From assembly GCA_003161635.1 (NCBI GenBank), contig PMOA01000100.1:73771-116648 (forward strand): DNA of 42,878 bases, read 5' to 3'. Each line of letters starts with the position of its first letter. The stretch's first letter is position 1. Both the position numbers and the translations under genes were made by a program. A model generated the notes under the pieces. That model had not been told where the DNA came from and did no database searches. It saw nothing but the letters and a program-made list of their open reading frames with translations. Source of the stretch: Limisphaerales bacterium (lineage in GTDB: Bacteria > Verrucomicrobiota > Verrucomicrobiia > Limisphaerales > UBA11358). Of this stretch, positions 8,911-17,775 are shown in pieces.

Positions 8911-10905
8911 TTATTGCGTCAGCCGGAAATACCGGGCACCCGAAACCGGGACCGTCATCACGTAATTCCCGCCCGAAACCGTCAGCACCCCGTTGCTCAC
9001 TGGAGTCCAGGTGGCCCCGGCGCCAAGCGTCGGGGAGGACATCAGGTTGACCAGCGCCGACGTGGTCGGCCACTTGATCACCACGTTGCCGCCGCCCGCA
9101 CTGGCCGCGGTCAACGACACGGTCGTGGACGAGCCGATGAGCTGGTCCGGCCCCAAAGCATGATCAGCCTGGATCTGACCCGCCGTCAGCGGACCTTTGT
9201 AAATGCGGAACTCGCTAATGGAAGCTTTGAGAAGCGGATCACTCCCATATAGCGAGGCACCCAGATAATTGAGCGGATCCTGGCCGAGCGCATCGGGCAG
9301 GAGATTCGAAACATTGGGATTGTTGACCGCCAGCACCCCGTTGGTATAGAGGGCCACCGAACCGACATTCGGATTATACACGATGGCGATGCTCACATTG
9401 CCCAGGAAGTTGGTCACGGAGTTCGATACCAAAGGCAGCGTGGCATCCTGCTCGTTGAGATAACCGGGATCGCCCGTGCCAAAGAGCGCATTGGCCGTGG
9501 GAGCGGCCAGGCCGGTGAACGGTTGGAACGCAATGTAATTCATGCCCAAAGCCGGAGTCGCCGTGTCCTGATTGCCAAAATAGAAGAGTGCGGCCCACGC
9601 TGCTGCGTTGGCTGAACCACCAAAATCGGCCCAGGCCTCGATCGAGATCGAATCCATGTTGCTGACCAGGCCGGGAGGCAACACCACATAGCCGCTGGCG
9701 CCGTCCAGTGAGACCACGCCGCCGCCGAGCGTACCATAGACTGTACCGTCCCAAGCCGAACCGCCAACGGAATCCGCCGTGGTGCCGCCTGACGGCTCGC
9801 TGAAGCTATAGCGATGCACCATGCTGGCGGTATTGGTATAAATCCCCACCGTCACCGAAACCGAGTTGCTCAAAGTAAAATGCTGCACGTTCAAGGTTGC
9901 CGTGCCCACACCGACCGCCCGCACCTGCGCCGTGCCCGAGATCGTGGCAACACCGGTGGCCGTGGACTGGTAAGTGACTCCCAGTCCCGAAAGGCTGGTG
10001 ACGTCCACGTTGGTGGTGTTGGCATAATCGGCATAAACCTTGGCTTGTTCCAATCCGCCGACAAACAGGTTGGTGCGCGGCACGGTAATGCGAATCGCCA
10101 GCATGGGATTGGCATTGGTCGCCGTCGTCGTCACCACCGTGCGGCCGGGCCAGATGGCATTGGCCGTATCGATAACAATTTCCGCCGAGTCGCCCGGGTT
10201 GCCATAGACCTGCAGAATGCCGCGAGTAATCCAGTCGTTGACCGTCGTGGTGTAGCTGGCCGGCAAAACCAGCGTGCTGCCCGCAGTAAGATTGATGGAC
10301 CGCGTGGCATCCGTATCGAGGCCGCCACCAAATACCGGGCCATTGGCCGAACCGGTGTTCAAGCCGTTGGTCACACTCACCGTGCCGCCGTAGAGATTCA
10401 GGCGGCCGCCATGTTGCAGCCAGGCGCAGCCCATGAAAGCGTTGCTATACACATTCACCACGACATTCGGTCCGCCGGGGAACCACCACGCCGTTCCCGT
10501 CGCAATGGTATCTCTTGCGGTCAGCACGGCATTGGAATACAGGTTCATGGTGGTGACGCCCCCGTTCAAGTCGCCCCAGATGAACTGGCCCCAGTGCAGG
10601 ACCACAGTGCCATGAACATTCAGCGTTTCTCCCCACAACGGGCCAAACATCGAATCCTGAATCTGCACCGCGTCCGAGCTGGCGATATTGATCGGGGTCC
10701 GATTCGTGCCGGCATTCGCAAACAAATCAATCTGGAACGGGGTGTTGTCCGCCGGTGGCGGGGTCAACTGGGTCCAATTGGCGCCATCACTCCACGACGT
10801 TTTATCGCCGCCGGCCGACCATTGATAATTCTGGGCCGAAACGTTTTGAACTAAACCGGCGGCCAGCGCAACGGACGCCGCATAATACAATATTTTTAGT
10901 TTCAT
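8911..10905 (-). CDS. Secreted LamG-domain protein with beta-helix-like N-terminal half
   Basis: The 664-residue product has a standard signal peptide (MKLKILYYAASVALAAGLVQ, cut near VSAQ). The first 230 residues are short Asn/Gly/Thr-rich beta repeats (NLYSNAVLTA, NVYSNAFMG, NLYGGTVSVTNG), like autotransporter-type or pectate-lyase-like helices. An Ig/Big_2-like stretch follows (VATISGTAQVRAVGVGTATL), then a LamG domain from about residue 365 (HRYSFSEPSGGTTADSVGG) to about 580. It ends in the same roughly 60-residue module as the GH43 protein at 2360-5128, here ending YFRLTQ. I see no catalytic motif. It may bind glycan or form part of a surface layer. The start is supported by an AAAAGGCAG ribosome site. 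Confidence 0.8.
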   Translation of the reverse strand: MKLKILYYAASVALAAGLVQNVSAQNYQWSAGGDKTSWSDGANWTQLTPPPADNTPFQIDLFANAGTNRTPINIASSDAVQIQDSMFGPLWGETLNVHGTVVLHWGQFIWGDLNGGVTTMNLYSNAVLTARDTIATGTAWWFPGGPNVVVNVYSNAFMGCAWLQHGGRLNLYGGTVSVTNGLNTGSANGPVFGGGLDTDATRSINLTAGSTLVLPASYTTTVNDWITRGILQVYGNPGDSAEIVIDTANAIWPGRTVVTTTATNANPMLAIRITVPRTNLFVGGLEQAKVYADYANTTNVDVTSLSGLGVTYQSTATGVATISGTAQVRAVGVGTATLNVQHFTLSNSVSVTVGIYTNTASMVHRYSFSEPSGGTTADSVGGSAWDGTVYGTLGGGVVSLDGASGYVVLPPGLVSNMDSISIEAWADFGGSANAAAWAALFYFGNQDTATPALGMNYIAFQPFTGLAAPTANALFGTGDPGYLNEQDATLPLVSNSVTNFLGNVSIAIVYNPNVGSVALYTNGVLAVNNPNVSNLLPDALGQDPLNYLGASLYGSDPLLKASISEFRIYKGPLTAGQIQADHALGPDQLIGSSTTVSLTAASAGGGNVVIKWPTTSALVNLMSSPTLGAGATWTPVSNGVLTVSGGNYVMTVPVSGARYFRLTQ

Positions 10906-10923
10906 AAAACTGCCTTTTCTTTT

Positions 10924-10955
10924 GGGTTACTGGTTGGGGTTACTGGTTGGGGTTA
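10924..10955. repeat. 13-bp tandem repeat (2.4 copies) upstream of the LamG gene
   Basis: The unit GGGTTACTGGTTG occurs twice head to tail (10924-10936, 10937-10949), followed by a partial GGGTTA. It ends directly before an imperfect palindrome, AGTCACGAAGTCATGACT (10955-10972). Both lie in the 102-base gap upstream of the LamG gene, so they could be regulator sites. I have no independent evidence of binding. Confidence 0.6.
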
Positions 10956-11007
10956 GTCACGAAGTCATGACTGAGGTTCGTTTTGTCGGGGTTTGGGTTG
11001 ATGCCGG

Positions 11008-11850
11008 TTAAAATATAAATTTTGGATTGCTGCCGATGAGATGGTTGGGAAGAAGGTTCGGTCCGCTCTTGTACCACATGTCGTGAAAGTTCCGCCAATC
11101 AGCATGGCCATCCACAAACAGATCGTTGCCCCCGGCCGGGGTGACCCCGTTCAAGTGGCTGGTGCGCTGGACAACACTGGAAGGAAGTCCGCCAACGGAA
11201 GTCACCGCCGCCCAACTTTTAGCCGCACCCTGGTCCTGAACAATCACGTCCACCACCACTTCGGCGTCCGATGGAGCCGGTTGTCCTAACATTCCAACCG
11301 TATTGATCTTCCAGTAGGTTGACGCCGGGGGGGTGGTGCCGATGTTCATGCCCGCGCCCGGAATCAAATACACGTATCCCAGAATCCGAAAACCACCGGA
11401 CCCATCTTTGCCAGCGTTGTTGTTATTGCCGTCGATTCCAAAGTTCCATGTATCGTCACAATTCCAATCGGGATTGGACGGACAATAAAAGACATTTCGG
11501 CTGCCGCCATTGGCAATGATCTGATCAACAAAATTGGTGGATATGTCCCAAATCCAAAATCCCGATGCGGTTGGCGGTTTCTGCGAAAAGGGCGAATATC
11601 TCAAATCCGGCAGCAGATTATTATTATCCTGACTGTAAATTTGGAAGGCGATGCCTTGCTGATGCAAATTACTTTTGCAAGCAGCCCGGCGGCCGCTTTC
11701 CTTGGCCCGCGCCAGGGCCGGCAAAAGCAGGGCGGCCAAAATGGCAATGATGGCAATGACCACCAAAAGCTCAATCAAGGTAAACCCTCTGGCACATCGC
11801 TTGCCAAAAAGTGAAGGCTCAAACCGGCGGCATATTTTATTAATAATCAT
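11008..11850 (-). CDS. Pseudopilin-like exported protein (prepilin N-terminus, verrucomicrobial type)
   Basis: The 280-residue protein has a textbook type IV prepilin/type II pseudopilin leader: short basic lead, [20 protein letters not shown], with cleavage expected after the Gly before Phe and the conserved Glu at +5. The globular part resembles the large families of such proteins in Verrucomicrobia and Planctomycetes. It ends in a motif with HLNG and, nine residues on, [10 protein letters not shown], followed by a Trp/Asn-rich tail. In these phyla such genes often sit beside polysaccharide-use genes, so a surface or secretion role with the LamG protein is plausible. Its exact function is unknown. 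Confidence 0.85.
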   Translation of the reverse strand: MIINKICRRFEPSLFGKRCARGFTLIELLVVIAIIAILAALLLPALARAKESGRRAACKSNLHQQGIAFQIYSQDNNNLLPDLRYSPFSQKPPTASGFWIWDISTNFVDQIIANGGSRNVFYCPSNPDWNCDDTWNFGIDGNNNNAGKDGSGGFRILGYVYLIPGAGMNIGTTPPASTYWKINTVGMLGQPAPSDAEVVVDVIVQDQGAAKSWAAVTSVGGLPSSVVQRTSHLNGVTPAGGNDLFVDGHADWRNFHDMWYKSGPNLLPNHLIGSNPKFIF

Positions 11851-11879
11851 TTCTTTGGATGCAATGGATTCTCTTTACT

Positions 11880-13115
11880 TTATCCCGGCGTTGCCATTGG
11901 AACAACGCCACTTCGCGGAAAAGAATCACCATTTTGCGAACGCCACAGCGACGCGCCCGGCCGGACATGGACTTTGCGATAGGCAACCGGACTGATGTGT
12001 TTGTCCGCTTGGAAATAGCGGGCGATATGCTGGATATCGGGAAATCCAAGCAAATCAGCAATTTTTGCGACCGGCAAGTCCGTCTCCGCCAACAGCCGCG
12101 CAATATGGTCGGTGCGTATCCGGCGGACTTCTTCCAGGATGGACCGTCCGAGTTGTTTTCGGAACCGCTTCTCCAAGGCGCGCCGTGACAATCCGGCAGA
12201 CAAGACGACTGCATCCACGGAAACGCCGCCGCGTCCATGGTCCCGAATGAATCGCAACGCCTTGGCCAGATGCGGTTCATCGGCCGCCACGAAATCCGTC
12301 GAACGGCGTGTCACCACGTGCGAAGCCGCCGCCGTGATCCGGTCAGGGACGACCGGAGCGCCCCGCATCAACCCGTCCAGCGCGGCGGCGGCCTCGTAGC
12401 CGGCACGCTCGAAGTTGATGGCGATGCTCGACATCGGCGGATCGGTCAGCCCGCAAACAACTTCATCGTTGTCGGCGCCGATGATGCCAATCGTGTCCGG
12501 CACGGTCAGCCCGGCCAGCTTGCAGACTTCCATCACGCGTTGCGCGCAGTCATCATTGCAGGCCATCAAGCCCAATGGTTTGGGCAGCGCCCCCAGCCAC
12601 TGGGCCAATGAACGCCACCCCCTTGACCAGTCCTTCGGGAGCGTTGACAAGGCGTAATGCGGCGGATGGGCAAAGCCCGCCTCGCGAATCCGTTCACAGA
12701 AAAACTCCTTTCGTATCTCCGACCAGGTCGTGTTTTCCAAAGGGGTCTTTACATAGCCGCAAAAGCCGAAATGCTTGAAGCCGCAACCGAGCAGGTGCTC
12801 CGCCCCCATGCGCCCGATGGCCTCCGAATCGGTCACCACATTGACCAAGCCGGGAATTTCCGTTTTCCGATGCCCCACCACAACGGTTGGCAGCCCGTAG
12901 GCCATGATTTCCTCCGCCCCGGCCACATCCCGGAGGATGATCCCATCAGCTTCACCCGTTTCCAGCAAAGGTTGAACCTTCTCCAACCCCGCAGGTTCCC
13001 AGGAAAACGACCAAGGTCCGTGGTGGTGGGAATAATCAGCCACTCCTCGCAGCAGCGCACGCCCTGAGGCACGCGAAGATTCAATCAAAAGAATGACTTT
13101 CGGGACTCGCAACAT
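11880..13115 (-). CDS. XylR-type regulator: LacI-like sugar sensor with AraC DNA-binding domain
   Basis: The 411-residue protein has an N-terminal periplasmic-binding-protein-like domain (PKVILLIESSRASGRALLRG to about residue 275; LMACNDDCAQRVMEVC and IGIIGADNDEVVCGLTDPP are typical). A C-terminal AraC pair of helix-turn-helices follows (SAGLSRRALEKRFRKQLGRS and ADLLGFPDIQHIARYFQ). This is the Xyl/Ara regulator architecture common in Verrucomicrobia. ATG at 13115 (MLRVPKVILL) fits better than TTG at 13136. As the first gene of the minus-strand arabinan locus, it probably senses arabinose or a related pentose and activates the genes downstream. The ligand is inferred. Confidence 0.85.
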   Translation of the reverse strand: MLRVPKVILLIESSRASGRALLRGVADYSHHHGPWSFSWEPAGLEKVQPLLETGEADGIILRDVAGAEEIMAYGLPTVVVGHRKTEIPGLVNVVTDSEAIGRMGAEHLLGCGFKHFGFCGYVKTPLENTTWSEIRKEFFCERIREAGFAHPPHYALSTLPKDWSRGWRSLAQWLGALPKPLGLMACNDDCAQRVMEVCKLAGLTVPDTIGIIGADNDEVVCGLTDPPMSSIAINFERAGYEAAAALDGLMRGAPVVPDRITAAASHVVTRRSTDFVAADEPHLAKALRFIRDHGRGGVSVDAVVLSAGLSRRALEKRFRKQLGRSILEEVRRIRTDHIARLLAETDLPVAKIADLLGFPDIQHIARYFQADKHISPVAYRKVHVRPGASLWRSQNGDSFPRSGVVPMATPG

Positions 13116-13280
13116 GTAATTCAGGCACAACAACAAAATACACGGCGTTGAGTTTTAACCCGCTGCCATCTCGGTTTTGTTTTTGGCTTACTACCTTATA
13201 ATGCGCCATCCACCTCCCAAACCCGACAAGACCCGACAAGGATTTTGCACCCCACTGTCTATGTTGCTGAAAATCAGGAA

Positions 13281-15554
13281 TTACTGACAATGGATGACTT
13301 GAGGTGTTCCTTCAATCAGGGCGGTGGCTTCGCCCAGAAGAATCCGGGCAAAAATCCAATCAAACCAGAAACCTTGGACGCCGGTGCCGCGATCCAAACC
13401 ATTCTTCTTGAATTTGTCTTCAATCATGCTGCGGGCCTGAGTCAGTTCGGAACGGGCTTCACCGGTCTGACCAAGATGCTGGCAGGACATGGCAAGAATG
13501 ACCCGGGCGGTTGCGGCCCGTGGTGCATTGTACTCAGGATAGTCCAAACACCGCCGGCACCAGGCCGCGGCCCTGGTGTAATCCCCCCGCCGATATTCCA
13601 TCAAGGCCAGGGAGACCGACCGCCAGGCGGCGAGAAAAACGTCACCATCGGCATTCACGTTGGTGACGAACGATTTCGCCGCCACCTCCGCCAGGGGCTC
13701 CAACGCCTGCAGAATTTTTTCGTTCGCCGGCCGGAGCAGGCTGATTTTGATGATGCGGTCGGCAAAGGGATACGCGGCGTCGGCAACGCGGGCGACTGCC
13801 GTCTGACGGAAACGCTCGTAACCGTCTGTGTCGCCCAGTTCGATCAAGACGGGGCCGCATTCCAGGTAATCCAAAGTGGAAATATCCCAGCCGTCGAGTT
13901 GATCGATTTGCAGGAGAAGGGTGAAACGATCCGCCGCCGGCCGCCACTGGTTTTGTAGGGCATACCACTCACCGAGCGAGCGGAGCACAGCCGCACCTTC
14001 CACCGTCGGCTGGGTGAGAGAAACCTCGTTCAGCAGCTTGTCGGCTTCTTCGAATTTCTCCTGGCTCACCAGCAGCGCGGCTTGAGTGATTTTCTGCCTC
14101 GTTTCAGCCTGACGTCGCAATTCCGCTTCGTTGGCACGCGCCTGTTCGGCTTCCTGACGCAAACGTGCCTGTTGCTGCTCGGCAGTGACCGCCCGTTGCC
14201 GGGCGGTTCTTTCCTGGAAGAAAAGCCAGGTGGAAGTGCCAAGCCCAATGATCAGCGCGACCGCCACGGCCCCGGTCGCGGTAAAGATAACTTGGTTCCG
14301 GCGCACGAGCTTCTGGAACCGATAAAATCGGCTGGGGGGACGGGCAATAACGGGTTCATGATTAAGGTAACGATTGATGTCCATCGCCAGGCCGTTGGCC
14401 GTTTCGTAACGGCGCCTCCGGTCTTTTTCCAACGCCTTCATTACGATCCAATCCAGGTCTCCCCGCAGCAGGGAAATCAGTTTGGGAGGTTCCGCCTGCC
14501 GGTGTTCGGCCGTTGCCGTCAGTTCCGTGCCTTGGAGGGTGGTCAGCATGGTCGAAGGCCGCTGCGGCTCCTGTTCCCGCAACGTGCGCCGCATCTCATC
14601 CAGACCGTGCTGCAGCAGTTTCTTGGGATCGAACGGCGTCCGACCGGTGAGCAGCTCGTATAGCAACACGCCCAAACTGTAGATGTCACTGCGAGTGTCA
14701 ATGTCCAGACCGCTCATCTCCGCCTGTTCGGGACTCATGTAGGCGGGGGTGCCGATGATCTGCTCGTAGGCCGTGAAAAAAGTTTTGTCCGTGAGCCGCA
14801 TCTCGGTGGCCTTCGCAATGCCGAAGTCAATCACCTTGGGCACCGGCACACCGTCGTGCAATGTGATCAGAATGTTGGACGGCTTGATGTCGCGGTGAAT
14901 GATTCCCTTTTGGTGGGCGTGCTGGATGGCCTGGCAGATTTGTATGAACAAATCCAGCCGCCGGCGGGTGTCGAGCTGGTTCTTGTCACAGTAATCGGTG
15001 ATCTTGACCCCCCGGACCAGCTCCATGACGAAATAGGGCCGCCCCGTGTCGGTGGCGCCCGCATCCAGCACCCGGGCAATGTTGGGATGATCCATCATGG
15101 CCAGCGCCTGCCGCTCGGCCTCGAAGCGGGCAATGACGCTCCGGGTGTCCATGCCCAGTTTGATGATCTTGAGCGCCACGCGGCGGCGGACCGGTTCTTC
15201 CTGCTCCGCCATATAGACCACGCCACCGCCGCCCTCGCCAATGCGTTGAAGCAGTTTGTAACGGCCGATGCGCGTGCCGGAAACTTCGGTGATGCCATCC
15301 TCCGCCTTGGCGCCGGGCGGTCCGATTTTGACCGCTGCTTCCTGTGAACCACTGGCCGTGAGGACCACGGACAGGGCGGCATCTTTGAAAAACTTTTCCG
15401 CCTCGGCTTCCGCCGCCAGCAAAGCCTCCACCTTTGCCCGCAGGCCCGGATCGTCCGTGCAAGCCTGGTCAAGAAACGCCCGCCGGGCCGCCGGGCTGGC
15501 CAGGTTCCGCGCAGCGTCGAACAATGCCTCTTCTTGTGGCTTGGTTTTCGTCAT
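13281..15554 (-). CDS. Membrane Ser/Thr protein kinase
   Basis: The 757-residue protein has a short helical N-terminal region (EEALFDAARNLASPAARRAF) and then a PknB-type kinase domain from about residue 98: glycine loop IGEGGGGVVYMAE, catalytic Lys in VALKIIKLG, HRDIKPSNIL, DFGIAK and MSPEQAE. A transmembrane helix (VIFTATGAVAVALIIGLGTS) near 425-450 is followed by a coiled, Gln/Glu/Arg-rich stretch and a TPR-like C-terminal part. All key kinase residues are present. It follows the ECF sigma factor gene by 80 bases, a frequent pairing in Planctomycetes and Verrucomicrobia, where the kinase may control sigma activity. It is shorter than many relatives, which carry long WD40 or TPR tails. Confidence 0.9.
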   Translation of the reverse strand: MTKTKPQEEALFDAARNLASPAARRAFLDQACTDDPGLRAKVEALLAAEAEAEKFFKDAALSVVLTASGSQEAAVKIGPPGAKAEDGITEVSGTRIGRYKLLQRIGEGGGGVVYMAEQEEPVRRRVALKIIKLGMDTRSVIARFEAERQALAMMDHPNIARVLDAGATDTGRPYFVMELVRGVKITDYCDKNQLDTRRRLDLFIQICQAIQHAHQKGIIHRDIKPSNILITLHDGVPVPKVIDFGIAKATEMRLTDKTFFTAYEQIIGTPAYMSPEQAEMSGLDIDTRSDIYSLGVLLYELLTGRTPFDPKKLLQHGLDEMRRTLREQEPQRPSTMLTTLQGTELTATAEHRQAEPPKLISLLRGDLDWIVMKALEKDRRRRYETANGLAMDINRYLNHEPVIARPPSRFYRFQKLVRRNQVIFTATGAVAVALIIGLGTSTWLFFQERTARQRAVTAEQQQARLRQEAEQARANEAELRRQAETRQKITQAALLVSQEKFEEADKLLNEVSLTQPTVEGAAVLRSLGEWYALQNQWRPAADRFTLLLQIDQLDGWDISTLDYLECGPVLIELGDTDGYERFRQTAVARVADAAYPFADRIIKISLLRPANEKILQALEPLAEVAAKSFVTNVNADGDVFLAAWRSVSLALMEYRRGDYTRAAAWCRRCLDYPEYNAPRAATARVILAMSCQHLGQTGEARSELTQARSMIEDKFKKNGLDRGTGVQGFWFDWIFARILLGEATALIEGTPQVIHCQ

Positions 15555-15634
15555 GCAGCAGGAGACAACAGCCTTTCATTCCACATATGCTTGTGAAGTA
15601 CAACCTTCGGCACTCCAAAATTTATCGCAGCGTT

Positions 15635-16207
15635 TCAGAATTGTGCCCGAATGCGTTGAAACAGCCAGGCTTTCGCGTAAGCCCACTGGCGCTCAACCGT
15701 GCGTTCAGCCACGCCCAGGTTTTCCGCCACTTCCTGATTGGTCAACCCGCCAAAAAATTTCAACACGACAATACGCGCCTTTTCCGCATCTTCCGCCTGC
15801 AATTGTTCCAAGGCCTCGTCCATCAGCAGGATTTTATCATCTGGAGTTGTCGCCACGAGGTCCAGCTCCTCAATGTCCAGCCGGATCTGGCCGCCACCGC
15901 GCTTCAGCCTGGACTTGCGTCGCGCGTTTTCGACCAAAATACGCCGCATGGCTTCGGCGGCCGCACCGAAAAAGTGGGAGCGGTTCTGCCACGTGCGATC
16001 GCCATCCCCGACCATGCGGAGCCACGCTTCATGCACCAAGGCCGTGGCCTGCAAAGTCTGGCCCGCAGCTTCCTCGGCCATTCGCGCCGCCGCCAGCCGG
16101 CGCAGTTCGTTGTAAACCAGCGGCAACAACTCTTCCGAGGCTCGGCCGTCGCCACTCCTGATGGCTTGCAGCACTTGGGTGATCTCGCTTGTGATTTCGT
16201 ACGACAT
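15635..16207 (-). CDS. ECF-type RNA polymerase sigma factor
   Basis: The 190-residue protein has sigma region 2 (LVYNELRRLAAARMAEEAAG, then ATALVHEAWLRMVG and RSHFFGAAAEAMRRILVENA) and region 4 helix-turn-helix (GLTNQEVAENLGVAERTVER). This is the ECF_SigF-like group found beside Ser/Thr kinases in Planctomycetes and Verrucomicrobia. ATG at 16207 (MSYEITSEITQ) is preferred over the TTG at 16231. It is the first gene of a two-gene unit with the kinase. No anti-sigma factor gene is adjacent, so kinase-based control is a reasonable inference. Confidence 0.9.
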   Translation of the reverse strand: MSYEITSEITQVLQAIRSGDGRASEELLPLVYNELRRLAAARMAEEAAGQTLQATALVHEAWLRMVGDGDRTWQNRSHFFGAAAEAMRRILVENARRKSRLKRGGGQIRLDIEELDLVATTPDDKILLMDEALEQLQAEDAEKARIVVLKFFGGLTNQEVAENLGVAERTVERQWAYAKAWLFQRIRAQF

Positions 16208-16418
16208 AGGCAAGACGGCTGGCAAAATCAAATATACGATAATTCTACATCACATGCCAGATAACCCGCAAGTTGTGAAAAAACTGCGGCCACCTGCAGA
16301 AAAAATAAAAGAAAAGCTCTTGCCCAGCGCGCAATTCAGAAAGCAGGTTCCTGATTTGCCGAATCCGTTGCCCGGCAAGCACGAGGGTTTGTGCCTGGCT
16401 GGCGCAACCGGAAAAACA

Positions 16419-16505
16419 TGGTGCCGACGGAGGGGGTCGAACCCACACACTCTCACGAGTACCAGATTTTGAGTCTGGCGCGTCTGCCAGTTCCGCCACG
16501 TCGGC
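16419..16505 (-). tRNA. tRNA-Leu, anticodon CAA
   Basis: A full class II tRNA folds on the minus strand. The acceptor stem GCCGACG pairs with CGTCGGC. The anticodon stem CCAGA/TCTGG has loop CTCAAAA, giving anticodon CAA. There is a long variable arm and a T loop TTCGACC. The T stem has one T-T mismatch. Discriminator A is followed by an encoded CCA (16421-16419). It stands alone between the sigma factor gene and the lipoprotein gene. Confidence 0.95.
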
Positions 16506-16589
16506 AACAGTACGCCAATATATTTCGTGGGGCGGCGAAGTAAACAAGTTTCCGCACGCTCGTTGCGGCGTGCCCTCAACCTCCTCCCA

Positions 16590-17138
16590 TCATTTCGTCT
16601 CCGTCGCCCCGACTTCCTTGAACGACTCGATGTATCCATTCCTGTCGAAAATGGGCCGGCAAAGGATGACACGCGTTTTGGAAGCGCCGGCTGCCAGCTT
16701 GAAAGAACCCGTGCCTTTCGCCGCCGACAATATGGTTTGCAGTTGCCCCGCCAGCGTGTTGGCCACCGCGGTGTTGTCCGCCCGGTCCGAAATCTGCGTC
16801 AGCTTCCAGCCATTCTCAAAGTTGAACGTAAAATCCGATTTGGCCAGAAAATTCCGCGCCGTCACCCGGAACGGCCTTTGATAGTTCGGCAGATAGAGGG
16901 GAACCACCGTGACGGTCTTGTTCGCCGGCGTGCGGCTGCCCGCTTTTGGGGCGGAATCCTCCAGAACCGTCGCCGAGAAATATAATTCCGGCTGGTAGAA
17001 AATGTATCCCTCCTGCGGGCCGTCGGTTTTACTCCAATCCTTGAGTGAGGATGCCGGAACGGGTTGGATTTTATAATAGGCGCAGCCGCCGGCAAACTAG
17101 GTGACCGCCAGGAAAAATACGCTCAGCGTCTGCTTCAT
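16590..17138 (-). pseudogene. Lipoprotein of unknown function, signal peptide interrupted by in-frame TAG
   Basis: From ATG at 17138 the frame reads MKQTLSVFFLAVT, then TAG (17097-17099), then FAGGCAYYKIQPVP and about 165 more residues to TGA at 16590. The two halves together make a normal lipoprotein leader with lipobox-like FAGGC, so the gene appears to be one frame with a single amber codon. The mature part has a linker with SRTPANKTVTVVPLYLP and a compact domain (FRVTARNFLAKSDFTFNFEN to the end). I do not recognise the family. The only other start in this frame is GTG at 16907, which would lose the export signal. A TTGACA lies about 40 bases upstream of the ATG without a good -10. Confidence 0.6.
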
Positions 17139-17280
17139 TTCCGAACACTGTCCGGGCGCATTAATTTTGTCAATGCTTCAGCAAAGCAGGAAAAGGCAAC
17201 CGTGTGACAGTGCGGCGCGATACCCCGCTTTTCGCATGTTCCCGTCGCATTTGGCATGGAACGTGCCCATTTGCGGTCAA

Positions 17281-17616
17281 ATGGCACGACGAAGACAGGA
17301 ATTTGATGTAGTTGGGTTGGTCGCCCAACTAACGGGCTTGGTTGTGCTCATCAGTCTTTTTTTCCCTGCCGTTCGCAGGGCACTCGCCGAACTTGGCTTC
17401 ATTGCGGTGTGTTTTTCAATTCTCGTTGTTGCGGGTCTGGTTGGCTTCGGCATCTACCGGCTGGCAACCCGGGAGGGCTGGATGAAGGCAATGACTGGAA
17501 ATCCATTCGCGCTTCCAACCGCTGCCTCGGATCGAACCTGGAACGACGATGAATCAGAAACCACCCTGGACCTTCTCGAACCGGCGTTGCGGCGCCGATA
17601 CCCCTGGCGGCATTGA
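17281..17616 (+). CDS. Small two-helix membrane protein, possibly the stump of a membrane-linked restriction endonuclease
   Basis: The 111-residue product starts at ATG 17281 (MARRRQEFDVVGLV) with two predicted helices (LVAQLTGLVVLISLFFP and LGFIAVCFSILVVAGLVGFG) and a soluble tail. A short basic lead plus two helices is what I recall of Mrr-like restriction endonucleases in related bacteria, but the nuclease domain is absent. Another frame just downstream (from about 17565) reads RRCGADTPGGI, faintly like their catalytic GGADGGID region, so deletion or frameshift decay is possible. That link is speculative. A repeat element begins about 45 bases downstream. Confidence 0.45.
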   Translation: MARRRQEFDVVGLVAQLTGLVVLISLFFPAVRRALAELGFIAVCFSILVVAGLVGFGIYRLATREGWMKAMTGNPFALPTAASDRTWNDDESETTLDLLEPALRRRYPWRH

Positions 17617-17662
17617 ACCGCAAGGACCGGCTTTAACAGTCCGTTCAAAAACGTCTTCGCTC

Positions 17663-17775
17663 GTAGCAGCCGACCCGTCCTCCGTAGTCCCGCAATGCGG
17701 GACGGAGGGTGGAGGTGACGAGGCTCAAATTTCCCTGGAAACGATCATTCAGAGCCTCCTCGCGTCGGCTGCTAC
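17663..17775. repeat. Nested-palindrome element 1
   Basis: Perfect 12-base terminal inverted repeats GTAGCAGCCGAC (17663-17674) and GTCGGCTGCTAC (17764-17775) enclose a hairpin GTCCCGC-AAT-GCGGGAC (17687-17703, lengthened by flanking CCTCC/GGAGG) and a second pair GAGGCTC/GAGCCTC (17720-17726, 17752-17758). No reading frame is shared with neighbours. It is the first of four elements with this design in the window. Confidence 0.75.

Noticed and set aside
13180-13205. Promoter-like TTTTGT/TATAAT on the plus strand
   Set aside because: It would read antisense into the kinase gene and no plus-strand gene follows.
1816-17099. Reassignment of TAG to an amino acid
   Set aside because: ribH (41287) and the cupredoxin-like gene (42320) end at TAG at their expected lengths, so TAG is an ordinary stop here.
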